From the NCBI RefSeq assembly GCF_013396335.1, contig NZ_JABWSY010000007.1, forward strand, positions 186,001-250,000: DNA of 64,000 nucleotides. The letters are read 5' to 3'. The stretch's first letter is position 1. Every line of letters begins with the position of its first letter. Below are positions 34,367 through 42,586 of this stretch, one piece after another. The notes beneath the pieces are model-generated. The model saw nothing but the letters and a program-made list of their open reading frames with translations, ran no database searches and was not told where the DNA came from. A program made the position numbers and the translations under genes. Source of the DNA: Bacillus sp. EB106-08-02-XG196. GTDB lineage: Bacteria; Bacillota; Bacilli; Bacillales; Cytobacillaceae.

Positions 34367-35251
34367 TTAATGGATATCCCTCTTCTTGAAACGTCCGCCC
34401 CTAACTTCGGATATGTCTGCTATCGCCAAAAAGGCATTTGGATCAATTTCCTCAACAATCGTTGTCAGTTTCGATTCTTCTAGTCGAGTGATGATACTGA
34501 AAATTACCTTCTTATGGTCACCGGTATAGGCTCCCTCACCCTTAAGGTATGTTACACCACGACCTAAGCGAGCATTTACGGCATTTCCAATTTCCTCTGC
34601 TACATCACTGATAATCCAAACAGATTTCGATTCCTCGAAACCATCCACTACCGTATCAATTGCTTTCGCAGCAATAACGTAAGCTAGTAAGGAATACATC
34701 GCCCGGTCCCAACTGAACACAAATCCTGCTGCCCCTAAAATAAAGAGGTTGATAAACATAATAATTTGACCGACGGAGAATGGCACTTTCTTAGTTATCA
34801 CGAGCGATAATATTTCTGTACCATCTAATGCTCCGCCGAAACGTATAACAATTCCAACTCCAATTCCTAATATCATGCCGCCAAAAATGGTCGCAAGAAG
34901 AATATCGTCGGTAAAGGCTGGTATTGGATGAAATAATGTTGTAAAAACAGATAAAACAATAATTCCATATACAGTAGAAATAGCGAAGGTTTTACCCATC
35001 TGCTTGTATCCCAAATATACAAATGGCAGGTTTAACAGGAATAGAAAGATACCGAGCTCAAGACCCGTTAGATGAGATAACATTATCGATATACCTGTTA
35101 CGCCGCCATCAATTACTTTGTTTGGGACTAAAAAGATCTCTAGACCGGTAGCCATTAATATCGCACCGAGAGAAATGGCTATCGCTCGAAAGATTTTTTT
35201 ACTAAGAGGAAGTTTTCGATGCTGCACTTTTTCGTTTACTAATTCTGTCAC
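34367..35251 (-). CDS. YitT-family membrane protein
   Basis: A 294-residue protein with five membrane helices (about 20-200; GGVTGISIMLSHLTG, FGGALDGTEILSLVI) and a C-terminal soluble DUF2179 domain (about 220-285, LKGEGAYTGDHKKVIFSIITRLEESKL). Bacillus genomes carry several such paralogues of unknown function. It is a single-gene unit with a terminator. Confidence 0.85.
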   Translation of the reverse strand: MTELVNEKVQHRKLPLSKKIFRAIAISLGAILMATGLEIFLVPNKVIDGGVTGISIMLSHLTGLELGIFLFLLNLPFVYLGYKQMGKTFAISTVYGIIVLSVFTTLFHPIPAFTDDILLATIFGGMILGIGVGIVIRFGGALDGTEILSLVITKKVPFSVGQIIMFINLFILGAAGFVFSWDRAMYSLLAYVIAAKAIDTVVDGFEESKSVWIISDVAEEIGNAVNARLGRGVTYLKGEGAYTGDHKKVIFSIITRLEESKLTTIVEEIDPNAFLAIADISEVRGGRFKKRDIH

Positions 35252-35425
35252 AAAATCACACCTTATAAAAATTTATTATAAAAACCATACTTGAGAAATT
35301 AATTATGCTGTTAATTCTCGCACTAGGTTATTATTACCAAGTTATGTAGCTATCATGAATTAATTATTACTATTAGTATACCATAAAATCTATTAAACCT
35401 GAATTTAAGTTCACTTTTTGGAGGG

Positions 35426-36370
35426 TTAAGACTTTGACAACAAGTTTAAATATTTAATCGTATTCTTACTTTCGACTATCAGATTTTGAGCAGATTGAAG
35501 GGAAATCTCCTTAAATCTGACCCTTGTTCCCGGTTTAGCTTGAGCAAGAAGCGGGATATCTGTTGAAATAACACTTCCTATTCTAGAATAGCCTCCTGTA
35601 GTTTGGTGTTCAGCCATTAGAATAATGGGCTGCCCGCTTGATGGGACTTGAATTCCTCCTAAAGGAATGGCATCAGAAATAATATCAGCTGTACTGCTAT
35701 GCTCAATTTTCGGACCCGATAAATGATACCCCATTCGGTTTGATTGAGGAGAGATGATATATTCTCCAGTCAGAAATGTTTTGAATCCTAATGGAGTAAA
35801 TTTATCTTTATGGGGACCCGCTATTATTCTAAGTGTTAATGGATTCATATATTCTGGTATAAATTTTGCATGAATAAATCTATTTCTTCTGATGTAAGGT
35901 TTCCCATAAAGGGTATCCCCTTCTTTTAGAGCCCTGCCATCCAATCCACCAAATTTTCCTGATAAATACGTTGATTTACTATTCAATACGTATGGAACTT
36001 GAATGCCTCCAGCAACACAAATATACGTTCTTGCTCCCTCTTTTACCCTTCCAAACGAGAGGGTTTGCCCTTTCTTAATTACGGTGCATTTCCACAGCGG
36101 TACCTCCTGATTATTAATTTTAGGAGTAAAATTTCCGCCGCATATTGCAATAGAGACATCATGCAATGCCAAGAGAACGGGTCCTATTAGAGGTGCTTCA
36201 AGTGCAGCCTCACCTAATACGTTTCCAACTAATAAATTTCCCATTTGTAAAGAATACGAATCCATTGCTCCTGATGGGCTAACCCCGTATTCGCGGAATC
36301 CATATCTCCCAAGGTCTTGTACAGTTGTTTGCAATCCTGGTTTTATTACCTTAAAGATTGGCGTTTTCAT
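35426..36370 (-). CDS. pxpC: 5-oxoprolinase subunit C
   Basis: PxpC is the biotin carboxyltransferase-like subunit of the PxpABC 5-oxoprolinase (the Bacillus KipA-like protein). The 314 residues show GLQTTVQDLGRYGFREYGVSPSGAMD, CGGNFTP and the closing TTGGYSRIGSVISTDIPLLAQ. The complex opens pyroglutamate to glutamate with ATP. The start overlaps the end of pxpA by four bases. It is the last gene of the unit. Confidence 0.92.
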   Translation of the reverse strand: MKTPIFKVIKPGLQTTVQDLGRYGFREYGVSPSGAMDSYSLQMGNLLVGNVLGEAALEAPLIGPVLLALHDVSIAICGGNFTPKINNQEVPLWKCTVIKKGQTLSFGRVKEGARTYICVAGGIQVPYVLNSKSTYLSGKFGGLDGRALKEGDTLYGKPYIRRNRFIHAKFIPEYMNPLTLRIIAGPHKDKFTPLGFKTFLTGEYIISPQSNRMGYHLSGPKIEHSSTADIISDAIPLGGIQVPSSGQPIILMAEHQTTGGYSRIGSVISTDIPLLAQAKPGTRVRFKEISLQSAQNLIVESKNTIKYLNLLSKS

Positions 36371-37134
36371 CTAACATACCAGCACTTTCTTATCCTTATA
36401 TTTTCTTTTAATAAAGCTTCCCTTAGCTCCTTACTAAAATCTAAGGCAGCTGGTTCATCGCCATGGACACAAATTGTGTCGGCACAGATATCTATATCGG
36501 AACCATCTGTTGCTGTTACTTTTCCTTCCTTAACCATTCGAATCATTCTTTCTGCTGCAAACTTCACATCATGAATCATACTGTTCTGTTCGCTTCTCGA
36601 GGTTAAGGTTCCATCAGGCTGATAAGTTCGATCAGCAAAAACTTCTGAAGCTGTCAGCAAGCCCTTTTCTTTACCTGCCTGTATTAGTTCACTGCCTGAT
36701 AAACCAAAAAGGATTAATCTGCTATCATAATCTGCTACAGCCTGAGCAATAGCAACAGCGATTGAACGACTACTAGATGCCATATTATATAGCGCACCAT
36801 GTGGCTTTACATGAACCAAGGCTACACCTTGAGCTTGAGCAATCGCAGCTAGGGCACCAATTTGATAGAGGATGAGATTATAGATTTCTGTTGGATTAAT
36901 ATTCATTTCTCGCCGGCCAAATCCTGCTAGATCAGGAAATCCAGGGTGGGCACCAATACTCACATGATACTTTTTAGCCAGTTTTACGGTTTCCATCATC
37001 ACATTATGATCTCCAGCATGATAGCCGCAAGCTATATTTGCAGATGAGATATGCTTCAAAATTTCTTTATCATTTCCAATTTTATATAACCCATAGCTCT
37101 CTCCAAGATCACAATTAAGGTCAATAACATTCAT
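36367..37134 (-). CDS. pxpA: 5-oxoprolinase subunit A
   Basis: PxpA (LamB/YcsF family), the hydrolase-like subunit of 5-oxoprolinase. About 255 residues from the ATG at 37134, which gives the family start MNVIDLNCDLGESYG; GGGGG lies ten bases upstream. Metal and substrate motifs NIACGYHAGD, HPGFPDLAGFGRREM and HVKPHGALYN are all intact. The gene overlaps the end of pxpB by 14 bases and pxpC by four, so translation is coupled. The unit as a whole detoxifies and recycles pyroglutamate. Confidence 0.93.
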   Translation of the reverse strand: MNVIDLNCDLGESYGLYKIGNDKEILKHISSANIACGYHAGDHNVMMETVKLAKKYHVSIGAHPGFPDLAGFGRREMNINPTEIYNLILYQIGALAAIAQAQGVALVHVKPHGALYNMASSSRSIAVAIAQAVADYDSRLILFGLSGSELIQAGKEKGLLTASEVFADRTYQPDGTLTSRSEQNSMIHDVKFAAERMIRMVKEGKVTATDGSDIDICADTICVHGDEPAALDFSKELREALLKENIRIRKCWYVR

Positions 37135-37864
37135 GTCCACTAGCCCCCTTTTTGTAAGACAATATTTCATACTTTTTAACAGCTATCCGTTCTTTTATAG
37201 TAAGAAACTCTTCATAATCTACAGGCAGGAAGGTTACATAATTTCCTGCCGATAATAGCGACGGATTTTCATTCTCACTATCAAATAATCGTAATGGAGT
37301 TATGCCAATAATCCTCCAACCCGAAGGTACCTCAGCTGGATAAATCCCCGTTTGACTTCCTCCAATTCCCACAGACCCTGCCGCTATTTTGGGTCTCGGC
37401 TTATCTAGACGAGGAGCGGAGATTTTATGGGAAAGTCCACCGAGATATGGGAAGCCTGCTACAAACCCAATCATATGTATCAAGTACTCTTTGTTTGCGT
37501 GATTATTAATAACTTCCTGCTCACTAATATTATTGTATTGTGCAATAAACCTTAAATCCGGTCCAGTCTCTCCGCCATAATAAACCGGGATCCTATAGAC
37601 ATATGATTCTATTTGGGGTGTTTCCATTGCAGACTTATAGATTGAAACTACTTTTTTCTCCAATTGACTATAAGTAATTATTGCGGGGTCATAAAAAATG
37701 GAAATAGATGTATAGGCCGGGACACACTCGAACACTCCGACCACCTTATGAAGTCTAAAAACATGTAGAAATTGATGGATTTGTTGATGAATCCCTTCAT
37801 CAATTTTATTGCCAAAGGTAATCGTGATTGCCGAATCACCTAATGGTACGATCTCAACACACAT
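37121..37864 (-). CDS. pxpB: 5-oxoprolinase subunit B
   Basis: PxpB (KipI-like carboxyltransferase domain 1), 247 residues, with GFVAGFPYLGGL, PRPKIAAGSVGIGGSQTGIYP and PSGWRIIGITPL. It works with PxpC and PxpA in ATP-dependent opening of 5-oxoproline. The ATG has GGTGAGG ahead of it. A terminator lies upstream, after the antiporter gene, so pxpBAC probably has its own promoter in the 80 bases between. Confidence 0.92.
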   Translation of the reverse strand: MCVEIVPLGDSAITITFGNKIDEGIHQQIHQFLHVFRLHKVVGVFECVPAYTSISIFYDPAIITYSQLEKKVVSIYKSAMETPQIESYVYRIPVYYGGETGPDLRFIAQYNNISEQEVINNHANKEYLIHMIGFVAGFPYLGGLSHKISAPRLDKPRPKIAAGSVGIGGSQTGIYPAEVPSGWRIIGITPLRLFDSENENPSLLSAGNYVTFLPVDYEEFLTIKERIAVKKYEILSYKKGASGHECY

Positions 37865-37934
37865 TTACCTCACCTTCTTATCACAAGAATTTGTTATTAA
37901 TACTCTTTACTTTATTTAATACACCATGATTATG

Positions 37935-37972
37935 CAAAAAAAACGCTCTGATCACTGTAGATCAGAACGTAA
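37935..37972 (-). terminator. Terminator overlapping the nhaC-like stop codon
   Basis: On the minus strand ACGTTCTGATC pairs with GATCAGAGCGT over a short loop and is followed by eight T. The CDS stop lies in the hairpin loop. Confidence 0.8.
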
Positions 37973-39286
37973 TTGTTTAGTCGTACTTTCTTTAGCACTT
38001 TTTATTGTGTGGCGTGGGTAACCAGTTAAAATGGCTGTCACTCCACAGATCCCTATTAATACTGGGTAATAAGAATAGGCTAAAATGCTGACTGGGGAAA
38101 TACCCGCCACCCCTGCAGCAACGAGCAATTGAGCACCATATGGGATTAATCCTTGAATACTGCAAGAAAAAACGTCCAGTAAACTTGCTGACCTGCGAGG
38201 GTCAATTCCGTACTGATTAGCTATATTCTTTGCAAGCGGTCCAGCAATAACGATTGAGATTGTATTATTTGCTGTGGAAAGATCTGTTAAGCTTACAAGT
38301 CCAGCAATCCCAAATTCAGCCCCTTTTTTCGATTTAATTTTACCTGTTACGAGGTGGAGTAAATAATCAATCCCGCCATTCTGCTTTATTACTTCCACCA
38401 TACCTGCAATTAAAATGGCCAGGAAAGAGATTTCAAACATTCCTGCCATACCTTCGCCAGTCTTCTGAATGAGTTCCATAGGGTTATAACTGCCATCTAC
38501 TATCCCAATAAAACCGGCAAACAGTATTCCGAATGTAAGAACCAAAAATACATTTACCCCTGCTAACGCAGTAATCAGTACACCTAGATAAGGTAGAATC
38601 TTTATCCAATTAAAGGATTGCTGACTGATATTGGCTTGTTCACCCATTGTTAGTATAGCAAGAATGATACAGGTAATAATGGCGGCAGGAAGAACAATAA
38701 GAAAATTCATTTTAAATTTATCCTTCATTTTTGTCCCTTGCGTCCTTACTGCTGCAATCGTCGTATCCGAAATAAAAGACAAGTTATCCCCAAACATGGC
38801 TCCGCCAATCACTGCAGCCATCGAAAGCGCAAGAGAAATATCCGTTTGCTCGCTTATGCCAACACCTATAGGTGCCAGTGCGACAATGGTTCCCATACTA
38901 GTCCCCATTGACAAGGATATAAAACAAGCAATAATAAAAACACCGACCATTAACAGATTTTGAGGTACCACAGATAATGCCATATTCACAGTTGAATCAA
39001 CTGCACCCATGCCTTTAGCTGTCTCTGAAAAGGCACCTGCTAATAGGAAAATCATAACCATAAGCATGATGTTTGATTCTCCCGCGCCTCTTGTAAAAAT
39101 TTCTACCTTCTGATTAAATGTTTCTTTCCTATTCATTATTAACGCAACAGTTGCTGCAATAACAATTGCTACAATGACCGGAAATTTATAAAAATCGCCC
39201 GTGACAATTCCCGATCCAATAAATAATACTAAAAACACAGCAAAAGGTATTAACGCCCATGGATTGCCTTTTTTGTTTGTACTCAT
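37952..39286 (-). CDS. NhaC-like Na+/H+ antiporter family transporter
   Basis: About 444 residues from the ATG at 39286 (GAGGGTG precedes it), with ten to twelve helices. NhaC-type motifs include SMGTSMGTIVALAPIGVG, GAMFGDNLSFISDTTIAAV and DLSTANNTISIVIAG. Members exchange sodium for protons, or malate or amino acids for protons. It lies directly ahead of pxpBAC but is separated by a terminator that overlaps its stop, so read-through would be partial. The position suggests that it could import a substrate for the 5-oxoprolinase, which is inference only. Confidence 0.82.
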   Translation of the reverse strand: MSTNKKGNPWALIPFAVFLVLFIGSGIVTGDFYKFPVIVAIVIAATVALIMNRKETFNQKVEIFTRGAGESNIMLMVMIFLLAGAFSETAKGMGAVDSTVNMALSVVPQNLLMVGVFIIACFISLSMGTSMGTIVALAPIGVGISEQTDISLALSMAAVIGGAMFGDNLSFISDTTIAAVRTQGTKMKDKFKMNFLIVLPAAIITCIILAILTMGEQANISQQSFNWIKILPYLGVLITALAGVNVFLVLTFGILFAGFIGIVDGSYNPMELIQKTGEGMAGMFEISFLAILIAGMVEVIKQNGGIDYLLHLVTGKIKSKKGAEFGIAGLVSLTDLSTANNTISIVIAGPLAKNIANQYGIDPRRSASLLDVFSCSIQGLIPYGAQLLVAAGVAGISPVSILAYSYYPVLIGICGVTAILTGYPRHTIKSAKESTTKQLRSDLQ

Positions 39287-39313
39287 GGTAAACACCCTCT
39301 CTTCCAATTCACA

Positions 39314-39354
39314 TAAAAAAACCTCTTCTTTCCAAACAAGAAAAAGAGGTTTTA
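39314..39354 (-). terminator. Terminator between VTT-family gene and antiporter
   Basis: AAAACCTCTT and AAGAGGTTTT form a long stem on the minus strand, followed by T. It could end the VTT-family transcript or act as a leader attenuator for the antiporter. Confidence 0.65.
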
Positions 39355-39427
39355 CTGTCTATTTAACAAGCAAATATTAGATTACAATAATTTCTTTGAT
39401 TGTGCAAGATGTAATATTAAAGTTTTT

Positions 39428-40087
39428 CTAATTTACTTGTTTTCTTCTTTTCTGTTTTTTCTTTAGCCGATAGAAAATTACCAATCCTACAAAAACGAGT
39501 GCTATACCAAGCAAGATATTTTGCTCCATATTCCCCTCCATGAATCCTGCAGGGATGAGAGTCAACACAAAGAAAAAGATGAGATTTCCAAACATCGTAC
39601 CAATCAAAAAATGCTTAAAGGTGATAGAACTTAATCCACTCAGAATATTGATTAAGCTAGTAGGAACAAATGGAATAATTCTAGCTTGGAACACAAATAG
39701 CAGGCCATTCTGCTCCATCTTTGATAATAGTTCTGGATTACTTTTTTTCTGTACCCAATCATTGAAAAAATAGCGACTGCATAAAAACCAAATCCCAGCA
39801 GCAATTATACTTGTGAACCAACTCCAAATAAGACCATTAAAAAAACCGAATAATGCATAATTTATCGTAATGATAATAATAAGAGGAATAATAGTAAATG
39901 AATTTTGAATCACCATAATGATAAAGGTAAAGAAGAATTTTGAAAATGTGGTATCCTTCAAAGAAAGTATGATGGAATCCAAATCCCCGCTTCTAAGTAG
40001 CTGGAAAGTTTCGGTATTATGAATAACTAAAAAAATGATCAATATTATCCCGATTAAGGAAATGATTTTTTTCCAAATATTAATCAC
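39428..40087 (-). CDS. TVP38/TMEM64 (VTT) family membrane protein
   Basis: A 219-residue protein with about six helices and the VTT domain core (FQARIIPFVPTSLINILSGLSSITFKHFLIGTMFG). The family resembles DedA proteins, for some of which lipid flipping has been shown; the role here is unknown. The C-terminus is basic (KKKQKRRKQVN). A single-gene unit between pepF and the antiporter. Confidence 0.82.
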   Translation of the reverse strand: MINIWKKIISLIGIILIIFLVIHNTETFQLLRSGDLDSIILSLKDTTFSKFFFTFIIMVIQNSFTIIPLIIIITINYALFGFFNGLIWSWFTSIIAAGIWFLCSRYFFNDWVQKKSNPELLSKMEQNGLLFVFQARIIPFVPTSLINILSGLSSITFKHFLIGTMFGNLIFFFVLTLIPAGFMEGNMEQNILLGIALVFVGLVIFYRLKKKQKRRKQVN

Positions 40088-40169
40088 CTATTTTCATTTT
40101 AAGGTATTCTAGGGTAAGGGTAAAATATATTCTTAAACACATCATACCATGCAACAATTAACAGTGATA

Positions 40170-40207
40170 AAAAAAAGATGGCACAAAAGAAAATTTGTGA
40201 CATCCTT
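40170..40207 (-). terminator. Terminator after pepF
   Basis: On the minus strand GATGTCACAAA pairs with TTTGTGCCATC with one mismatch and is followed by eight T. Confidence 0.8.
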
Positions 40208-40213
40208 TGACAA

Positions 40214-42001
40214 TTATAAGCTTGAGAATTCCTCTACAAGGTCTCCAAACTTTTTCATGGCATTTTCAATTGGCACTGGAGTGGTTAAATCTACTCCAGT
40301 CTTCTTTAACAACTCGAGAGGATAATCACAGCTTCCGCTCTTTAAGAAGGCAAGGTATGATTGTAAGGTTTCTTTATCACCTTCAAGTATTTTCGTTGCC
40401 AAATGAATCGCTGAGGCAAAACCAGTTGCGTACTTATAGACGTAAAATGGGCGATAGAAATGAGGAATTCTGGACCAGCCAAATTTCACTTCATCGTCAA
40501 AAACCACCACATCCCCATTGTATTCACTAAACAATGCTTCATATGTCTGATTAAATACCTCGACATTTAATGGGGTACCCTTTTCTGCCAGCTCATGAGT
40601 GATTTTCTCAAATTCTGCAAACATGACTTGGGTAAAGAATGTTCCTTTAAATTGATCAATGAAATGATTTAATAAATGTTTCCTTACTTCAAGATTCTTT
40701 TCTGTATTTAATAAATAATTAATCAGCAAAATTTCGTTGACCGTCGAAGCCACTTCTGCGACAAAAATACTATAACGAGCCGTAATTTGAGGCTGATGCT
40801 GCGAGCTTAATTTACTATGGACCCCATGACCACACTCATGGGCAAGTGTAAATAAACTGTCCAAATCATCTTGATGATTTAATAATATAAATGGATGAAC
40901 CCCGTATATCCCCAAATTATAGGCACCTGAGCGCTTACCAGGAGTCTCGCGGACATCAATATACCTGGCATCCTTGAATTCTTTTAGGATGGATACATAT
41001 TCTTCCCCAAGAGGTCCTAGAGCTTTTATCATGGTTTCATATGCTTCCTCATAGGGTATGACCTGTTTTACACCCTGAACTAAAGGAACGGACATATCAT
41101 ATTGCCTAAGTTCATCTAGCTGCAGCTTCTGCTTGCGGATTTCAGAATACCTGTGAAGGGGTGCAATATTATCTTTCGTTGCTGTTATCAGGTTCTCATA
41201 TACTTCCTTTGGCACCATATCACCGAACAGTGCTTTTTCTAAAGCAGATGGATATTTTCTGATTTTTGCTAAAGTGACGTTATTCTTGATTGCTGCAGAA
41301 AGTGTACTCGCAATAGAATTCTTTAATTCAACATATGGCTTATAATAGGATTTATATGCTTCCCTCCGTCTTTCCCGGTCTTCATCCTCGATTAATTTCG
41401 AGTACATCCCTCTCGTTAACTGAACCTTTTCACCATTGTTATTGGTTACATCGCCAAACTTAATATCTGCATTATTGATCATCCCAAAGGTTGTACTTGG
41501 AGCAGAAAGTGCTTCTCCTAATTGTGATAAAACTTCTTCCTGATCTTTACTAAGGACATGTGTCTTGTATCGAAAGGATTCATATAAATCCTCTTCGAAG
41601 TACTTAAGACCTTCTTCTTCTGCAATATAACTGCTTAAGGTTTCTTTATCTAAACCTAATAAGTATGGCATAAAAAACGATGTTGAGGAACTAACCTTCA
41701 CACTTAGACCTTTGGCACGATCTAATAAAGATTGTGAATTAGAATCCCTTGTATCCTCATCTACCCTCAGCATGGCGTATGCATAGACATGATTAAATGT
41801 ATACGATAATTCCTCTCTTTGTTTCAAGTATTGATAAAGACTCTTACCATCCTGAATGGCTCCATCAAATTGCTTCAATTTTTCTGCCATTTTTTCAACA
41901 AGCTGAAGATCGTTTTCCCATTTAGTTAAATCAGAATAAATGTCTTCAAGGCTCCATTTTTCGTTTACGGGTACATCATTTCTAGAAGTATAGACTGACA
42001 T
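40214..42001 (-). CDS. pepF: Oligoendopeptidase F
   Basis: An M3B zinc metallopeptidase that cuts oligopeptides of 7-17 residues in the cytoplasm. The 595 residues carry the zinc site HECGH at 388-392 (most members have HEMGH) with the downstream glutamate in FVAEVASTVNE. The length matches PepF. AGGAGG precedes the start and terminators lie on both sides. In Bacillus, PepF affects sporulation signalling when overexpressed, but normal function is peptide turnover. Confidence 0.94.
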   Translation of the reverse strand: MSVYTSRNDVPVNEKWSLEDIYSDLTKWENDLQLVEKMAEKLKQFDGAIQDGKSLYQYLKQREELSYTFNHVYAYAMLRVDEDTRDSNSQSLLDRAKGLSVKVSSSTSFFMPYLLGLDKETLSSYIAEEEGLKYFEEDLYESFRYKTHVLSKDQEEVLSQLGEALSAPSTTFGMINNADIKFGDVTNNNGEKVQLTRGMYSKLIEDEDRERRREAYKSYYKPYVELKNSIASTLSAAIKNNVTLAKIRKYPSALEKALFGDMVPKEVYENLITATKDNIAPLHRYSEIRKQKLQLDELRQYDMSVPLVQGVKQVIPYEEAYETMIKALGPLGEEYVSILKEFKDARYIDVRETPGKRSGAYNLGIYGVHPFILLNHQDDLDSLFTLAHECGHGVHSKLSSQHQPQITARYSIFVAEVASTVNEILLINYLLNTEKNLEVRKHLLNHFIDQFKGTFFTQVMFAEFEKITHELAEKGTPLNVEVFNQTYEALFSEYNGDVVVFDDEVKFGWSRIPHFYRPFYVYKYATGFASAIHLATKILEGDKETLQSYLAFLKSGSCDYPLELLKKTGVDLTTPVPIENAMKKFGDLVEEFSSL

Positions 42002-42101
42002 TTGCTACCTCCTTAGAGAATTTTATTATTAGTAACTATTCGAATCACGCTTGTATTAGACCTATCCTTAATTTTTTCAAAAGGCCCGTTTTGCACACGA
42101 T

Positions 42102-42128
42102 AAAAGCACCTTTTTAGGTGCTTTTTAC
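42102..42128 (-). terminator. Terminator after small zinc-ribbon gene
   Basis: AAAAGCACC and GGTGCTTTT form a stem over TTTTTA with T on the minus side. Confidence 0.8.
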
Positions 42129-42144
42129 TTTATCCTATTAATCC

Positions 42145-42456
42145 CTATGATTGCAATGTAAGAAACTGATTAAATCGATGATTGGATTGACAATGTGGGC
42201 ATTTAACCGTAATTTCAACATCAACAATGTGTAAAGCTCCATTATTGACAATACTCTTTTTTAAAACAACAACTTGGTCGGTGAATACTTTACCCTTATA
42301 GATTGATGACAAATCCTCTACATTTTTCACTCCACTAACAAGTGCAGCATATTCAAAGTCCTTACTGCATAAAATGCACGACTTTTCACCTGTAACAACA
42401 TGATTTGCAGCAGCCATTTGTAATCTCATTTGTCTCATCTCCAATCTGTCTTTCAT
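42145..42456 (-). CDS. Small protein with two CxxC zinc-ribbon motifs
   Basis: A 103-residue protein with CILC (27-30) and CPHC (85-88), which probably hold one zinc. Between them is a beta-rich segment (VFTDQVVVLKKSIV). There is no membrane helix or known enzyme signature. I do not recognise a named family. It is a single-gene unit with a terminator behind it. Confidence 0.6.
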   Translation of the reverse strand: MKDRLEMRQMRLQMAAANHVVTGEKSCILCSKDFEYAALVSGVKNVEDLSSIYKGKVFTDQVVVLKKSIVNNGALHIVDVEITVKCPHCQSNHRFNQFLTLQS

Positions 42457-42546
42457 TCATTCGACAGTCAAAGGGTGCTTTCCTTCTAAATTTTTATGTA
42501 TTTAAAAAATTCACATTTTCGACAACTTTAAAATAAATGATCTAAA

Positions 42547-42577
42547 AAGGCTGTTTAGGAATCTCCTAAACAGCCTG
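42547..42577 (-). terminator. Terminator after LTA synthase gene
   Basis: AGGCTGTTTAGGA and TCCTAAACAGCCT are a perfect 13-base inverted repeat with a three-base loop and a T-rich tail on the minus strand. Confidence 0.8.
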
Positions 42578-42586
42578 GATTATATC

